Shown: positions 1-11,596 of the stretch, in pieces
How the letters are laid out: each line of letters begins with the position of its first letter
How positions within the stretch are numbered: the first letter of the stretch is position 1
DNA from: Amorphophallus konjac
Taxonomy: Eukaryota; Streptophyta; Magnoliopsida; Alismatales; Araceae
Direction of reading: 5' to 3'
Length of the DNA stretch: 64,000 bases
Assembly: GCA_022559845.1 (NCBI GenBank)
Contig: CM040121.1
Span: 508,938,566-509,002,565, forward strand
The notes under the pieces: model-generated
What the model was told of the DNA's origin: nothing
The model's database searches: none
Seen by the model: the letters and a program-made list of their open reading frames with translations, nothing else
Program-made: the position numbers and the translations under genes

Positions 1-1157
1 CCTTTTTGGTTTGAAGGGAGCTCCGCGGTTTCCAACCGAAGAGGACCTGGATCAGAAGAGAGTCCTTCCAAGGTCACTTGTTGCTGCGAGGATACAAGAG
101 TAGGATTACTAGGCTCCTTCTCCGTATTGAGTAGCTCACTACTACTAGGCTGCTCCCTAAATTCAAAGGACAATTCAGAGCTAGGAACTCCTGAATCTGC
201 TATTGCCCCTTCTTCCATCAGCTGAAGAGTAGCAAACCAATTTCCCAGTGAGTCCTTTAGTCGAACAGGTTGTAGGCTCACTAATCGGGGCCTATAAAAT
301 TCCTTAGAGTTCTTTATAGGAACAGAATGCTGAGCAAGCGGGCGGCCATTCCGTCCCTGCTTCTTCCTGCAACTGGCATCATCATGGCCAATCTTATGGC
401 AAATTGAACAAAGGAGAGGGACTCGATGATAATTAACATACTGCTAGAAACCCTGTCCTGCCATATCAATCCACAGTCTCTCTTTCTGCTCTACAGCTAG
501 ATCCATTTCGACACACACCAGCGCCTCTGCAGTATCAGACATAGCAAGGGTCCTCTCATGAATGCGGAGGACATTGCCAAAATTACCAGCTATAGAATGC
601 AAACAATCTTCATGGTATAGATTGGCCGGTAAGCCAGGAAAGCTGATCCAAACCGGGACCAGAGGTGGATCTGAATCAAAATCGAAATCATGAGTCCAAC
701 GGAAGAACCGGAATAAAAAACCTTTGATATATAGGTTCTTCTGCATCAAAAGCTTCAAGAAATCTGCCTCACAATCGAAACGTAGCAGGAGATGCCTCTG
801 ATTGAGTTTGCTAACCACAAAATCCGAAACAATTGAAAGCCTCTGCTTCAGACAACTCTTTATCTCAAGAATCGCAGGCCTCCCATAAGCACATTTCGCT
901 ACAATGGCGAAAGAGAGAGGTAGCATAGTGGCTTGAAAATCCTCTTTAGAGAAGAAGACGGCCGGCTCTCCATGGTCGGTGAAGCCCGGTGCCTTCATAG
1001 TGATGGCGACCTTTGCCTTCCTGTTCGAATCAATGAGCACCTGGGCGAAGGATCTACGAGGGCCAGGAGGGAGAGGCGGTGCTACATTGGAAGGAAGTCC
1101 CCCCTCCACGCCGGCCATGGCCGGCCGGAGGTGAGAGAGAGAGGTCGGAGATGACAA
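1..1157 (-). pseudogene. LINE ORF1-like DUF4283 / zinc-knuckle remnant, open to the window edge
   Basis: The minus-strand reading frame resembles the ORF1 (nucleic-acid-binding, gag-like) protein of plant L1-type LINEs. The frame opens upstream of a first ATG at 1118. A DUF4283-type domain follows (FTDHGEPAVFF, then RPAILEIKSCLKQRLS, RHLLLRFDCEADF and VPVWISFPGLP). One in-frame TAG at 444-446 interrupts it just before a CX2CX4HX4C knuckle (CSICHKIGHDDASC, about 344-385). The same frame then stays open to base 1, so the 3' part lies outside the window. The other DUF4283 copy at 57982-60493 is a clear homologue. With a single stop it is only mildly decayed. It ends within about 20 bp of a truncated LTR (1179). 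It could instead be a host DUF4283 gene copy, but this architecture is typical of LINE ORF1. Confidence 0.8.
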
Positions 1158-1178
1158 ACCGAAAACCTTGCTATTCTT

Positions 1179-2448
1179 TACCTGGAAACCAACATATATA
1201 AACTTCTACCATGATAGAATGAAGAGAGGCCAACAATATGCATGGGATTCATGTATTATAACCAGAGAATTCTTCAAATTAAATTAAGGCTAAGAGATAT
1301 TTATGAATGATGCACTAGATGCATAGTCTCAACTAAAACATGAAATTCTCGATCTATAAAGCATGAAATCAAGTGCAACAAGAGGGTTTTTAATCCTAGA
1401 ATGATGTTTTAGCCATTCATGAGATGACCTACCTCTGTTCTTGGCTTTTAACTTTGAATTTAAGCCTGGAAGTTAACCCTAGTTCCCTACACTTCTTGTG
1501 CTAAAATAGCAACCTCATGTCCTAATAACTCTTGATTCTCTTGACCTAAAGACGTAAAATTTGGAGGGTAAGAAGAAGATACAAAAGAGAACAAAAAGTT
1601 CTAAAGGTGCAACTTCTAAATACCACATTTTGGGTCCCTAATTTCCTGATCTTCACCACACCGTTGCACAGTCTCCTGGATTGTTGATGTGGAACCAGCA
1701 ACTTTGGGTGCCTCTATCTTCCTGATGGGTTGATCTCCTAGCACGAAATTTTGAGGCAAGTTAGTCCTTAGTATTAGGAAAAAAAAACCTCAAAAGAACC
1801 TACCTGAATTAAAGCCGTCTTACCTTAGTTCCACGCGAGCTAAACATAGAGCTCGCGCAAGTGAAACCTAGGGTCTATTTATAGGTTTTTACTAGGGTTT
1901 CGTTGATTAGATCAATTCTAGAGTCCCTATTTGGCATCAAACCAATGTTTGAGAGTCCTAAGAATGCTTACCAGTCCTTCCACTGTGATCTCTAGAAGTT
2001 AAAATGTCAAAAATCCTATCTTTTTGCTCTTTCTTCATTTCACGGAACTGACAGAAATTAGCGGTCTAAGACTGGACCGCCAACTTTCCCCTAGCGGTCT
2101 CTCGATAGACCGCCTTTACTATTGGGCGTCGATTTTGAATTTAATTCAAACTCTTTCATTCATTTATCCACTTAATTATCTTTACAAGGAGTATTTATCC
2201 CTTGTATTCCATGAATAAACTAATTAACCTTCTAGAATATGGGCCAAACTTCATGGGCTTGGTCCTTAAGTCCTTTGGGCTTTATTTAAATAGGCTAGGT
2301 TAATTGGTTATCACACTTGGGCCTTGATAATGATTTATTTAACCCAGAAATTTATTTATAAATCCATTTTGGTCTTTTAAAATTCTTATAATTCTTAGAA
2401 AATTCTTAAATACTTCAGAAATATTCTATAAAATTTCGGGACATTACA
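1179..2448 (-). repeat. Truncated 3' LTR of the Tekay-like element
   Basis: Matches 9223-10493 of the 5' LTR almost base for base, with scattered substitutions. In element orientation it starts at 2448 with TGTAATGTCCCG, which pairs (10 of 12) with the other LTR terminus TGTCACGTCCCG at 7126. Only the first 1.27 kb of the 3.37-kb LTR is present. Similarity stops at 1179-1180, where LINE-derived sequence begins, so the rest was deleted or displaced by an insertion. Confidence 0.85.
1872..1884 (-). promoter_or_regulatory. TATA box in truncated Tekay LTR
   Basis: Minus strand reads CCTATAAATAGACC, a good plant TATA box. The 5' LTR carries the same site with CATATAAATAG at about 9917-9928. In element orientation it lies about 570 bp into the LTR, marking a probable U3/R boundary. 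Confidence 0.55.
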
Positions 2449-2461
2449 CCCTCCCCCACTT
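2449..2461 (-). other. Polypurine tract of the Tekay-like element
   Basis: Minus strand AAGTGGGGGAGGG directly abuts the LTR start TGTAATG. This is the expected position and composition of the plus-strand primer of an LTR retrotransposon. Confidence 0.85.
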
Positions 2462-3057
2462 AAGAGAATTTGGTCCCCAAATTCAATATATGGATTATAT
2501 GGAGAGTGTACTTACAGTTAAATAATTTCAGAAATCTTTTGCACATCACTTCTTCGGTTTCCCATGTTGCTTCATGTGGACACAACTTGGTCCATTAGAC
2601 TTTGACCATCGGAATAGTTTTATTCCGCAATTGACGAACTTCTTGTTCAACGATCCTTATTGACTTTTGCTCGTATGTTAAGTCCTTTTTGATCTCCAAA
2701 TTGTCGTAAGTGATGACATGGAAAGGATCAGGAACATACTTCTTGAGCATTGAGACACGAAATACATCATGGACTTCAGAATGTTGAGGGGGTAAAGCAA
2801 TTCTATATGCAACCTCACCAACCCTTTCGAGAATCTCAAAGGGGCCAATGAATCTTGGAGTAAACGTGCCCTTAATACCAAATCTTCGAATATCCCGACC
2901 TGGAGAAACCTTAAGGAACACATGATCTCCTACTTGAAACTCCAAGTCGCGCCTTCGATTGTCAGTATACGATTTCTGCCTGTCTTGTGCCATTTGAAGT
3001 CTTTCTCGAATGAGTTTTATCTTCTCGGTAGTATCCTTAATAATGTCGGGACCGAGA
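2460..3057 (-). pseudogene. Integrase C-terminus and chromodomain of the Tekay-like element
   Basis: After a TAA near 3058 the integrase frame continues through the SH3-like C-terminal module (FQVGDHVFLKVSP, then PRFIGPFEILERVGEVAYRI and HDVFRVSMLKKYVPDP) and into a chromodomain-like segment (LTYEQKSIRIVEQEVRQLRN). A TAG near 2593 falls inside the chromodomain. The frame beyond it still reads as the second half (HEATWETEEVMCKRF) and ends at 2460, next to the polypurine tract. In chromoviruses this module is thought to bind modified histones and guide integration. Here it is not translatable as one piece. Confidence 0.85.
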
Positions 3058-3059
3058 AA

Positions 3060-5192
3060 TTACCTTTCTCCTACTTCATTCCAACAAATAGGCGAACGAC
3101 AGCTTCTTCCATATAAAGCTTCAAATGGTGCCATTTGAATACTAGCTTGGTAGCTATTGTTGTATGCGAATTCTACCAGAGGCAAGTGATCATGCCAACT
3201 TCCTCCAAAATCAATAGCACAAGCCCTGAGCATATCTTCCACCACTTGATTTATCTTTTCTATTTGACCATCAGTTTGTGGATGGAATGCCGTGCTAAAG
3301 TTTAATCAGGTCCCTAAAGAATGTTGTAGACCCTTCCAGAATTGTGATGTAAACCAAGGATCTCGGTCAGATATGATGCTGACGAGGACACCGTGCAATT
3401 TGACAATTTCCCTCGTGTATAATGCTGCTAGTACATCCACAGACCATCGACTTTTGATCGGTAGAAAATGTGCAGACTTAGTCAATCGGTCTATGATCAC
3501 CCACATACCATCATGTCCTCCTCTTAGCTTAGGTAAACCCATGATGAAATCCATCCCTATACTTTCCCACTTCCACTCGGGGATATTCAAGGGGTGTAAT
3601 TTACCTGCGGGTTTTAAATGTTCCGCCTTGACCTGTTGACAAGTGAGACAGTGGGACACAAAATCTGCTACCTCCCTCTTCATGTTGGGCCACCAAAAAT
3701 TTCTTTTCAAATCTTGATACATCTTGGTAGCACCAGGATGAACAGCATACCTTGGCTTATGTGCCTCTTCCATGATTAATTTCTTAGTGTCATTGTGATT
3801 TGGCACGCAAATCCTATCTTTAAATAGTAGTCTTCCATCATTTGAGATAGAAAATTCTGGTCTCTGATTAATATTATCCTTGATCTCCATCAATGCAGGG
3901 TCATTCTCTTGGAATTTGACTATATCCTCAATCAATGTAGGTTGAGACCTTATATTGGCAATTATACATCCATCTTCTTCCCTATCAATATCAAGATTCA
4001 AGTGAGAGAAATCTTTGATAAGACAATTCATACCTTTCCTGAGGCTTGCTAGAGTAGCCCTTGATCTTCTGCTAAGAACGTCAGCCACAGGATTTGCTTT
4101 CCCTGGATGATATTGAATTGTAAAGTCGAAGTCCTTGAGATACTCCAACCATCTGTGTTGTCGCATATTTAATTCCTTCGGGATGAAAAGATATTTCAGA
4201 CTTTTATTATCTGAAAATATAGTGAATTTCTCCCCATAATAATAATGTCTCCAAATCTTCAAAGCGAAAATAACCGCAGCTAATTCCAGATCATGCACAG
4301 GGTAATTCTCTTCATGACGCTTCAATTGTCTTGAGGAATAACTAATCACCTTCCCATTTTGCATGAGAACACATCCTAGGCCAATGTCAGATGCATCCGT
4401 ATAGACTTCAAATCCACCACCGTCAACGTGCAATGTCAGAATAGAGGCTGTGGTGAGGTGATCTTTAAGAGTTAGAAAATTCTCCTCGCAGTCTTTCGAC
4501 CATACAAAAGGATTTTCTTTTCTTATAAGTCTAGTCAAAGGAACGGCGATCTTAGAGAAATCCTTAATAAATCTCCTGTAATAGCCAGCTAGCCCTAGAA
4601 AGCTTCTTACTTCTGACACGGTTGTTGGCCGACTCCAATTCTTAACAGCTTCCACCTTAGAAGGATCGACAGCGATACCTTCCTTTGAAATAATATGGCC
4701 AAGGAAAGACACTTCCTTAGGCCAAAACGCGCACTTACTAAGCTTCGCATAGAGTTTATGTTCTCTTAGTATCTGCAAGGCTATCCTTAAGTGCTCTTCA
4801 TATTCTTCCTTAGTCTTGGAATATATAAGGATGTCATCAATGAAGACGACTACAAACTAGTCAAGATAAGGCTGGAAGACATTATTCATCAGTTGCATAA
4901 AAGCTGTCGGGGCATTGGTTAACCCGAACGGCATTACTACAAATTCATAGTGGCCATATCTGCTCCGGAAAGTAGTTTTGTACATGTCTTCATCTTTGAT
5001 CTTGAGCTGATGATATCCTGACCTGAGGTCTATCTTAGAAAAATATTCTGCTCCTGAAATTTGATCAAAGAGCTCATCGATACGCGGCAACGGATACTTG
5101 TTCTTGATAGTAAGCTGATTCAGTCGCGGTAATCGATACATAACCTGAGAGATCCATCTTTCTTCTTGACAAATAGAACTGGTGCACCCCAA
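3060..5192 (-). pseudogene. Reverse transcriptase, RNase H and integrase of the Tekay-like element
   Basis: RT motifs run from [16 protein letters not shown] through [15 protein letters not shown] and [19 protein letters not shown] near 4857 is followed in frame by the catalytic [14 protein letters not shown]. RNase H follows with [19 protein letters not shown] and ADVLSR. Integrase shows the HHCC zinc-binding region (VHPGATKMY then CLTCQQVK), the first acidic residue in GMDFIMGLP, the second in ISDRDPWF, and the glutamate in GQIEKINQVVEDML. A TGA near 3304 splits the integrase. The start of RT lies in the upstream frame, offset by one base near 5126 (CGCGACTG where an extra A would restore the phase). 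The enzyme would be inactive as encoded. Confidence 0.92.
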
Positions 5193-6897
5193 GGGGATGT
5201 GCTAGGTTGTATGAATCCATTGTCCAATAACTCATGAAACTGTTTCTTCAATTCCTTAAGTTCTGTGGGGGACATCCTATAAGGAGCTATTGAAGCAGGT
5301 TCTGCTCCAGAAATGAGTTCAATAGAGAAGTTTACTTTCCTTTCGGGTGGTAAACCGAGTAAATCTGATGGAAATACATCAGGAAACTCATTTATGATAA
5401 GAATATCTTTTAAGGTAATCTCCTTGGATTCAGTGATAATTACGGAAGTAAGAAAGGCTTCACATCCTTGCGAGATAAGTTTGCAAGCGTGAAGAGATGA
5501 AATAATAGCAGGGTGCTTTCTATATTTGATACCAAGGAAAGAAAATCTTGGAAGACCTGATTTCTGAAAAGAGATAATCCTATTCCGGAAATTTATGTAC
5601 GCATCATGGTCTACAAGCCAATCTACACCTAATACAGCATCGTAGCCCTCCATGTCAAGGCATACGAGGTTTGCGGGAAGATTGTGACCTTCTACCCTTA
5701 CTTCACTATCGGGGTAATAGTTTGTGAGTTTAGTTCCAGGACCTAAAGGTGTAGTAATAGCAAGGTCCGAAGGTAAAGGAACTAATGAAACTGGCAAGGT
5801 CTTTGCAAAGGCGGTAGATATAAAGAAATGAGAAGCACCAGTATCAAATAGTACAAAAGCAGAATGGGAACAAATGTGAACGGTACCTTCCATAAGCCCA
5901 TCATCCCTGGGCGCTTCATCATCTAAAATAGCATTAAGACGAGCCTGTCTCTTACATTCACTTCCATAAGAGAGTTCCTTCATAAGGGGGCAATCCGGCA
6001 TGCGGTGCTCCCGGCTGCCACAACGTAGACAAGCGCCAAGGCGCTTCCAGCATTCTTCGACCGAATGACCGAACTTCTCACAGAAAGTACAGGCCGTGGA
6101 GAGCTGCTTATCTTCTTCCTTGACTTTCTTGTTTTTGTGGTAGCCACTACTACTCCCATTCCGAGATCTCTTCTTGCTATCACGAGATTTATAGGGTTCT
6201 GTGATGCTGAACTTGCCTTTCTTATCATGCCGATCTGATCTTCGGCTCGGTTCTTCACCTTTTTCTTTTAATTTTTTGACCTTCTCTAAGGTCCTTTCAC
6301 ATAGGTATGCCCGTTGGACCATCTCCGCATAAGTACAGATATTTTGAGTCCCGAGTTGCTGAATAAAATCGGGTCTTAAACCATCCATAAATCGATTAGC
6401 CTTTAGTAAGTCGGTATTGACCAAATGAGGAGCATACGACGCCAGCCTGGAAAACTGAAGCTCATATTCTGCCACCGACAACATGCCATGGCGTAAAGAA
6501 GCGAATTCCATAGCCTTCCGCTCCTTGACGTGCTCAAAAAAATATTTGGCATGGAATAGCGTAAGAAAACCTTCCCATGTATGGGGTGCATCTGCTGGCG
6601 GTGCCGGAACTGACTTCCACCATGTACGTGCATCTTTGTTAAGTTGAAAAGTGGCAAGACGCACTTTCTCTTGGTCAGCACATTGTATGACCTCAAATAT
6701 ACGGTTCAACTCATCAATCAGTTCTCAGCTTCGTCTGGATTAGAAGAACCATAGAATCGTGGAGGGTTTAGACTCCGAAAGTTGTGATGTAAATCTCCAG
6801 CTCTTGCCCCTGCGCCAGCTTGCGCCATAGTTTGCAATGCTTGAGTAAGACCAGCAACGGTCTCTTGCATACCGTTCCAATCCACGCGATGAGCCAT
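5120..6897 (-). pseudogene. gag and aspartic protease of the Tekay-like element
   Basis: The gag ATG is at 6897 (MAHRVDWNGMQ). A TGA near 6722 lies where the family has Trp (DEAEN-stop-LMNRIFEV), so the frame reopens at 6709. The capsid-type gag domain occupies roughly the next 130 residues ([33 protein letters not shown]). A basic linker follows, then two CX2CX4HX4C knuckles ([14 protein letters not shown] and [14 protein letters not shown], about 5980-6090). The retroviral-type protease has [10 protein letters not shown] at about 5830-5855 and DAVLGVDWL. The frame then enters RT ([17 protein letters not shown]) and runs off at the frameshift near 5126. Confidence 0.92.
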
Positions 6898-7106
6898 TGA
6901 AATAATATTGTACCTGAGAGAAATAACAAATCATTAACTCTCATGGAATTTAAAAAGGTTAATCTAGAGCTAATTTACTATCTCTTCCCGAGCTCTACCC
7001 CATTCTCACATAGGTGGGGAATTTCTTCCTTAGTTCATAGGTATGGGTCCTTAAGCCTCAAACTTATCCTATGACATGACATTTTCCTAGGACTTCTAGT
7101 CCTAGT

Positions 7107-7118
7107 GCTCTGATACAA
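7107..7118 (-). other. Primer-binding site (tRNA-iMet type) of the Tekay-like element
   Basis: Minus strand TTGTATCAGAGC, 11 of 12 bases like the TGGTATCAGAGC complement of plant initiator tRNA-Met. It lies 7 nt inside the 5' LTR end at 7126, which fixes the inner LTR boundary. Confidence 0.8.
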
Positions 7119-7125
7119 ACTTAAC

Positions 7126-10100
7126 TGTCACGTCCCGAGATTATGCAGCGGAAATAATCGGGAACGCGAACAGCCGGCATGGTAAGCCTCTTGCAAGCAA
7201 GAATAATCAGAGCGCAAAATAATCACACAAAGTAATTGCACAATAACTTACTCAAACCTTCGCTTTTATTAATAATAACAACCCTAATTCAAATACATGA
7301 GACATTGACTTTCTTAAATTTGCTAGACTCAATAAGAGAAAATTACATAGACTCAATCTAGACATTTTGAACTTCTTAAGTCTTCACTCTTTAATCGCTC
7401 TCGGACCCATCACTGGAATGACCTGAATCCAAATCTGACCCATTGGTACTTCCTGAAAAGATTGGAAAATAGGTAATGAGCACACTTTCCCAGAAGGTAT
7501 CTTCGCATCAACATGAAGGCAATGTTAAAGGGATTAATGTCTTAGCTTTAAAGAACAAGATAAAATCATGCAGATATGATAAATCATGTGAGTACAACCA
7601 AAGGAACAAGACATTATCATGTTTGAGATACGGGACAATGATTGAACTAATATAATCAAGCAAGAATGTAACAATGGCCTTTCATGAACAAGAATATAAC
7701 AAGAATGTACTAGCAAGTCATGTAACAAGCACTTAAGTATTTTTTTTTTGCTAAATAGCAAGTACTTCATGTATCAAGTCCGTGTAATCCGTGGATTTTC
7801 ACTTATTTATAAAGAAAGTACTCCCAGCGTAATGTGACGCCAGTAACATCATACCCCATGATTTATATAGTATATTTCTGACAATCAACCGAGGGGACAA
7901 GCATAGAGCCCTTGAACACAATCAGTGTTCGAACTGCATCTTCAAGTATAAATCAAGCTACTTCCACGTATATAGCAATAAAGTTTGGCCATGTAAGTAA
8001 CAAGTTCAATAATGGTCTTCAAGATACAATATCAATAAAAGAATGCTCAAAATATGAATATGAGGGTTCAAGAAATGCATTAATAACTAGGTTATGCCAT
8101 GGAAATAAATCGGCAGCATAACGGTACATTCCTTAACTTTCATAATTTACTTAAATATCTTTGAAATAGTGTGACAGGTTCTAGATAATCAATTGGACTA
8201 TCTCGGATCATAGGAATATTAACCCTTGGGTCAAACCTCGGGTTAACTGTACTTAGGAAAATAGGGGTCGTTTACTGGGCCGTTTCATGAAGAAAGCGGT
8301 CTAGTTCTGGACTGTTAATGACCAGACTGTTCGATATTTAAAACAGATTATCTAGAATCTTTAGCGGTCAAATGAAGAACCGTCTAGGATCCGTTAGCGG
8401 TCAATTATAGGCTCTCTAGAAGTCGTTGGCGGTCAACAATAAGGCCGCTAATAATCCAGAAATATAAAACACCGGTTAGTGCTTTCTAGACAATTGGAAT
8501 TTAATGGTACAACCAGCTCGGCGTCCTGGAGGGAATCCTAGGTTCACGGAGTCTTACGGAGGTCTTGAAACAAGATTTTCTAATCCATTGGAAGGAATAT
8601 CCAAAGGAGAGGTTATCAAGTTCAAGATTGTGTGCCTAATGTGCATAGGTGTAACTAATGGCCATATACTGGGATATATGCCATGTACTTATGAAAATGA
8701 CTCTATAGATGAGAAGAGAATGTGTATTCTGTGACAATCAATAATAAATCTCATCAATGTAGCATTTAAACCATGGATTTAATCCAAAAACATATGGATT
8801 TGACATGAAACTAACTTATGCTTAAAATACTCCCAAGTATAGTAAGGAACCATGAAATCCATTGTTGTGACAGTAATAAAACCCATAGTAAGAAATAATA
8901 CTTAAAACAGGCTTGGAGCATAATTAACTAGGCATATTATAAGTTTAATGAGCTGTTCTTTATTCAGTCTCGGGTTGACAGAATTCAGAACGTTGGTGGT
9001 CAAATTTACAGCCGTTTGTAAGGCTTAAGCGATCTATCATACGTCCACTTGTGGTTCTATAATGGTGAAATCATATGAACACAAACGGTCTATATACTGG
9101 CCGCTAATCATCTATAAGCGGTTTATCGTAGGGCCGCTAACCAATGCTGGCGGTCCATTTTTAGGCCATTTGGCTTGACAGAAACTAAACAATTGAACTA
9201 AATGATAATCCAAGACATATCATGCCTGGAAACCAACATATATAAACTTCTACCATGATAGAACGAAGAGAGGCCAACAATATGCATGGGATTCGTGTAT
9301 TATAACTAGAGAATTCTTCAAATTAAATTAAGGCTAAGAGATATTTATGAATGATGCACTAGATGCATAGTCCCAACTAAAACATGAAATTCTCAGTCTA
9401 TAAAGCATGAAATCAAGTGCAACAAGAGAGCTTTTAATCCTAGAATGATGTTTTAGCCATTCATGAGATGACCTACCTCTGTTCTTGGCTTTTAACTTCA
9501 AATTTAAGCCTAGAAGTTAACCCTAGTTCCCTGCACTTCTTGTGCTAAAACAGCAACTTCATGTCCTAATAACTCTTGATTCTCTTAACCTAAAGACGTG
9601 AAATTTGGAGGGTAAGAAGAAGATACAAAAGAGAACAAAAAGTTCTAAAGGTGCAACTTCTAAATACCTCGTTTTGGGTCCCTAATTTTCTGATCTTCAC
9701 CACACCGTTGCACAGTCTCCTGGGTCGTTGATGTGGAACCAGCAACTTTGGGTGCCTCTATCTTCCTGATGGGTTGATCTCCTAGCATGAAATTTTGAGA
9801 CAAGTTAGTCCTTAGTATTAGGAATAAAAATCTCAAAAGAACCTACCTAAATTAAAGCCGTCTTACCTTAGTTCCACGCGAGCCAAACATAGAGGTCGCA
9901 CAAGTGAAACCTAGGGTCTATTTATATGATTTTGCTAGGGTTTCGTGGATTAGATCAATTCTAGAGTCCCTATTTGGCATCAAACCAACTTCTGAGAGTC
10001 CTAAGAATGCTTACCAGTCCTTCCACCGCGATCTCTAGGAGTTAAAATGTCAAAAATCCTATCTTTTTGCTCTTTCTTCATTTCACGGAACTGACAGAAA

Positions 10101-10493
10101 TTAGCGGTCTAAGACTGGACCGCCAACTTTCCCCTAGCGGTCTCGCGATATACTGCCTTTACTATTGGGCGTCGAATTTGAATTTAATTCAAACTCTTTC
10201 GTTCATTTATCCACTTAATTATCTTAACAAGGAGTATTTATCCCTTGTATTCCGTGAATAAACTAATTAACCTTCTAAAATATGGGCCAAACTTCATGGG
10301 CTTGGTCCTTAAGTCCTTTGGGATTTATTTAAATAGGCTAGGTTAATTGGTTATCACACTTGGGCCTTAATAATGATTTATTTAACCCATAAATTCATTT
10401 ATAAATCTATTTTGGTCTTTTAAAATTCTTATAAATTCTTAGAAAATTCTTAAATACTTCAGAAATATTCTATAAAATTTCTAGGGCATTACA
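7126..10493 (-). repeat. 5' LTR of the Tekay-like element (3.37 kb)
   Basis: Plus-strand ends are TGTCACGTCCCG (7126) and GGGCATTACA (10493), i.e. TG...CA with imperfect 12-bp inverted termini when compared with the intact end at 2437-2448. The primer-binding site abuts it on the left. Only its right 1.27 kb (9223-10493) is duplicated at 1179-2448. No ORF of interest is inside. Short GCGGTC/GACCGC motifs recur at about 8270-8460, 8960-9170 and 10105-10150. Confidence 0.8.
9917..9928 (-). promoter_or_regulatory. TATA box in the Tekay-like 5' LTR
   Basis: Minus strand CATATAAATAG, the counterpart of the site at 1872-1884. It is the likely promoter of the element's genomic RNA, which runs leftwards. 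Confidence 0.5.
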
Positions 10494-10901
10494 TTCTCAG
10501 TAAAGAAGGTAAGGCACATGGGCCAAGCGACGTAAGTCAGGTTAAAAGAAACATCAAAAACTAAAATCTGAACACTCAGGTGATATCCCTCTCATTTCTC
10601 TAGAAAAGGTGTTATGTTTTGATTTACCTTATGCTGAATGGTTATGTGATCATGCATAAGTTTGTACATGCATTCCATCCATAGTTGTTTGTATATCTGT
10701 GTGTATATCATTTGTCATAAAGTATCTTGTTGAAGGGGAGCTTGAAGATTCTTCAAATCATGATTTCACTACATACATTGAGTTTGCATACACTTTCACT
10801 TGTTGTCATGCACAAAAGTTGAAGAATCTATTTTTCAACTAGAATGAATTCATGTCATAATGCATTGCAACCCTCATGCCTTCATCATATCAATGACTAC
10901 A

Positions 10902-11004
10902 TGGTATATTAAATAGTGACATGTGGAAGGGCAGGTTAAGCTTGTCTGGAAACTATCACTACGCGGGAGGAGATCTTTAGATCTAAGTCCTCCGCCTGGT
11001 ACTA
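10902..11004 (+). repeat. Conserved 103-bp copia spacer block, copy A
   Basis: Begins TGGTATAT and ends near CCGCCTGGTACTA. It resembles 12346-12447 and 18912-19014 in length and in internal words such as GGAAACTATCAC. No coding potential is visible. It may be a structured RNA segment of the copia genome, since its ends (TGGTA and TACCA in the other copies) are complementary. Confidence 0.5.
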
Positions 11005-11340
11005 TGAGTCAATTTTTCATTGGCTGCATATGGCATTAAAATTTCACTAAACATTTCATATTCTGCATACATTAAGGGGGAATTGTTAGATTAGTCATGA
11101 GAACTTGAGGCTTAGGATCATTTCTAGGGAAATAACCTATGTGTATTTGTTATTCATCAAGATTAGATCAATCTGAATTATCACTAACAAATCAAATCCT
11201 TTCATCTTTGGATGTAGATCACACTACCAAAAATCTAAGTGATGTTGGGCCAGCCATGGCCAAGTTTGAATCGACTGAAGGAATATCTTGCAAGGATGAA
11301 GATGATAAGAATTCCCTCAATTGCCACCAGAAGATAGGCA

Positions 11341-11585
11341 ATGATTTTGATGAGTTCCCTGTACCGGTTGCTAGATTAGAAGTAGTCCGGACTCTACTGT
11401 CCTATGCTTGCTCTCTCAATTTTAGATCATTTCAAATGGATGTTAAATCTGATTTTCTCAAATGGTATATCAAAGAGGATATTTTTGTAGAACAATCCAG
11501 GTCTTGAAGACCCAAAACATCCACAGCACGTGTACAAGCTGCAGAAGGCCTTGTACGGATTGAAGCAAGCACCAAGGGCATGGTG
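11341..11585 (+). pseudogene. copia reverse transcriptase fragment
   Basis: The frame encodes the start of copia RT (PVARLEVVRTLLSYACS, FQMDVKSDFL, DIFVEQ). A one-base frameshift near 11495 moves to the frame encoding [20 protein letters not shown] and KQAPRAW, after which a TGA ends it near 11587. These are hallmark Ty1/copia RT motifs. The catalytic YVDD part is absent. Confidence 0.85.
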
Positions 11586-11596
11586 AAGCAAAACCC

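Larger units (their letters stand above)
1179..10493 (-). mobile_element. Ty3/gypsy chromovirus, Tekay/Del-like, defective, 3' LTR truncated
   Basis: Minus-strand LTR retrotransposon with domain order gag, zinc knuckles, protease, RT, RNase H, integrase, chromodomain, which defines a chromovirus. The 5' LTR is on the right (7126-10493) and the truncated 3' LTR on the left (1179-2448). A primer-binding site and a purine tract sit just inside the respective LTRs. The long LTR and the integrase tail followed by a chromodomain fit the Tekay/Del clade. Coding is ruined by a one-base frameshift near 5126 and stops near 6722, 4857, 3304, 3058 and 2593. Because the 3' LTR is cut at about 1179, no reliable target duplication can be read. 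Confidence 0.9.

Noticed and set aside
1174..10498. TTCTT (1174-1178) and TTCTC (10494-10498) as a target duplication of a Tekay element with 1.27-kb LTRs starting at TA/TG CCTGG
   Set aside because: Purine tract, primer-binding site and complementary TGTAATGTCCCG / TGTCACGTCCCG termini place the inner LTR end at 7126, giving a 3.37-kb LTR. A 4-of-5 match at the truncated end is expected by chance.
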